Shown here in pieces: positions 63,685-64,000 of a stretch of DNA of 64,000 nucleotides (its first letter is position 1; each line of letters begins with the position of its first letter). This DNA comes from JADHOX01 sp038120515. Its GTDB lineage: Bacteria; Pseudomonadota; Alphaproteobacteria; Rickettsiales; JABIRX01. The notes under the pieces were generated by a model, which saw only the letters and a list, made by a program, of their open reading frames with translations, did not search any database and was not told the origin of the DNA. The DNA lies in assembly GCA_038120515.1 (NCBI GenBank), contig JAYOLW010000001.1, positions 82,784 through 146,783 on the forward strand, given 5' to 3'. The position numbers and the translations under genes were made by a program.

Positions 63685-64000
<316 letters not shown>

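Overview
The window is an AT-rich, gene-dense bacterial chromosome segment, probably from an alphaproteobacterium of the order Rickettsiales. The evidence is the 5' part of a 16S rRNA gene that stands right after secA, the gene orders argS-SPOR-nagZ, ybaB-recR, dnaG-rpoD and efp with an inositol-monophosphatase relative, and overall similarity of the housekeeping proteins. The gene content is richer than in classical Rickettsia: aromatic amino acid (class II DAHP synthase, prephenate dehydratase), arginine (ArgC), pyrimidine (PyrB, PyrD), purine (PurB) and biotin (BioA) genes are present, together with type IV pilus-like parts (PilT and four pseudopilin-like proteins). This fits an early-branching or extracellular lineage such as the Deianiraea-like groups better than an obligate intracellular Rickettsia. 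That placement is inference and was not computed.

Layout. 1-7.6 kb: a hypothetical protein with a CheD-like triad, an RluD-type pseudouridine synthase, a small membrane protein, a methyltransferase-TPR fusion, ExoD, a pseudopilin, then divergent pheA and class II aroG. 7.6-12.3 kb: a DEAD-box helicase whose basic tail holds an 84-bp tandem repeat interrupted by a 100-N assembly gap, then the minus-strand cluster efp / degenerate IMPase / argC / gamma-carbonic-anhydrase-like gene. 12.4-24.3 kb: three more pseudopilins, bioA, recJ, two tandem paralogous helical proteins, pyrD, a TPR protein, pilT, pyrB. 24.4-30.8 kb: two adjacent proteins of more than 1000 residues, related to each other, with a recurring tryptophan-containing helical motif and lysine-rich segments. 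30.9-43.7 kb: mostly minus-strand housekeeping genes (acs, recR-ybaB, yejB-like, nagZ, SPOR, argS, HAD, def, ABC-2 permease) plus a hypothetical protein with a C-x5-R phosphatase loop. 43.8-50.2 kb: dnaG-rpoD and sucB-lpdA. 50.2-51.8 kb: an AT-rich ParA plus small-partner locus that looks plasmid-like. 51.9-56.8 kb: purB, ffh, xth, a Cys/Met-metabolism PLP enzyme and a 64-residue protein. 56.9-60.7 kb: an ankyrin protein with a C-terminal membrane anchor, opposite a 770-residue protein with a SopB/IpgD-like phosphatase signature. 60.7-64 kb: secA and the 16S rRNA start with its leader.

The housekeeping backbone is punctuated by large single-copy or paired hypothetical proteins with eukaryote-directed features: two C-x5-R phosphatase loops, a CheD-like deamidase triad, ankyrin repeats, lysine-rich nuclear-localisation-like stretches and long helical repeats. 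Read together with the pilus parts, this suggests dispersed host-interaction genes rather than one compact island. No tRNA gene, CRISPR array, insertion sequence or prophage was recognised.
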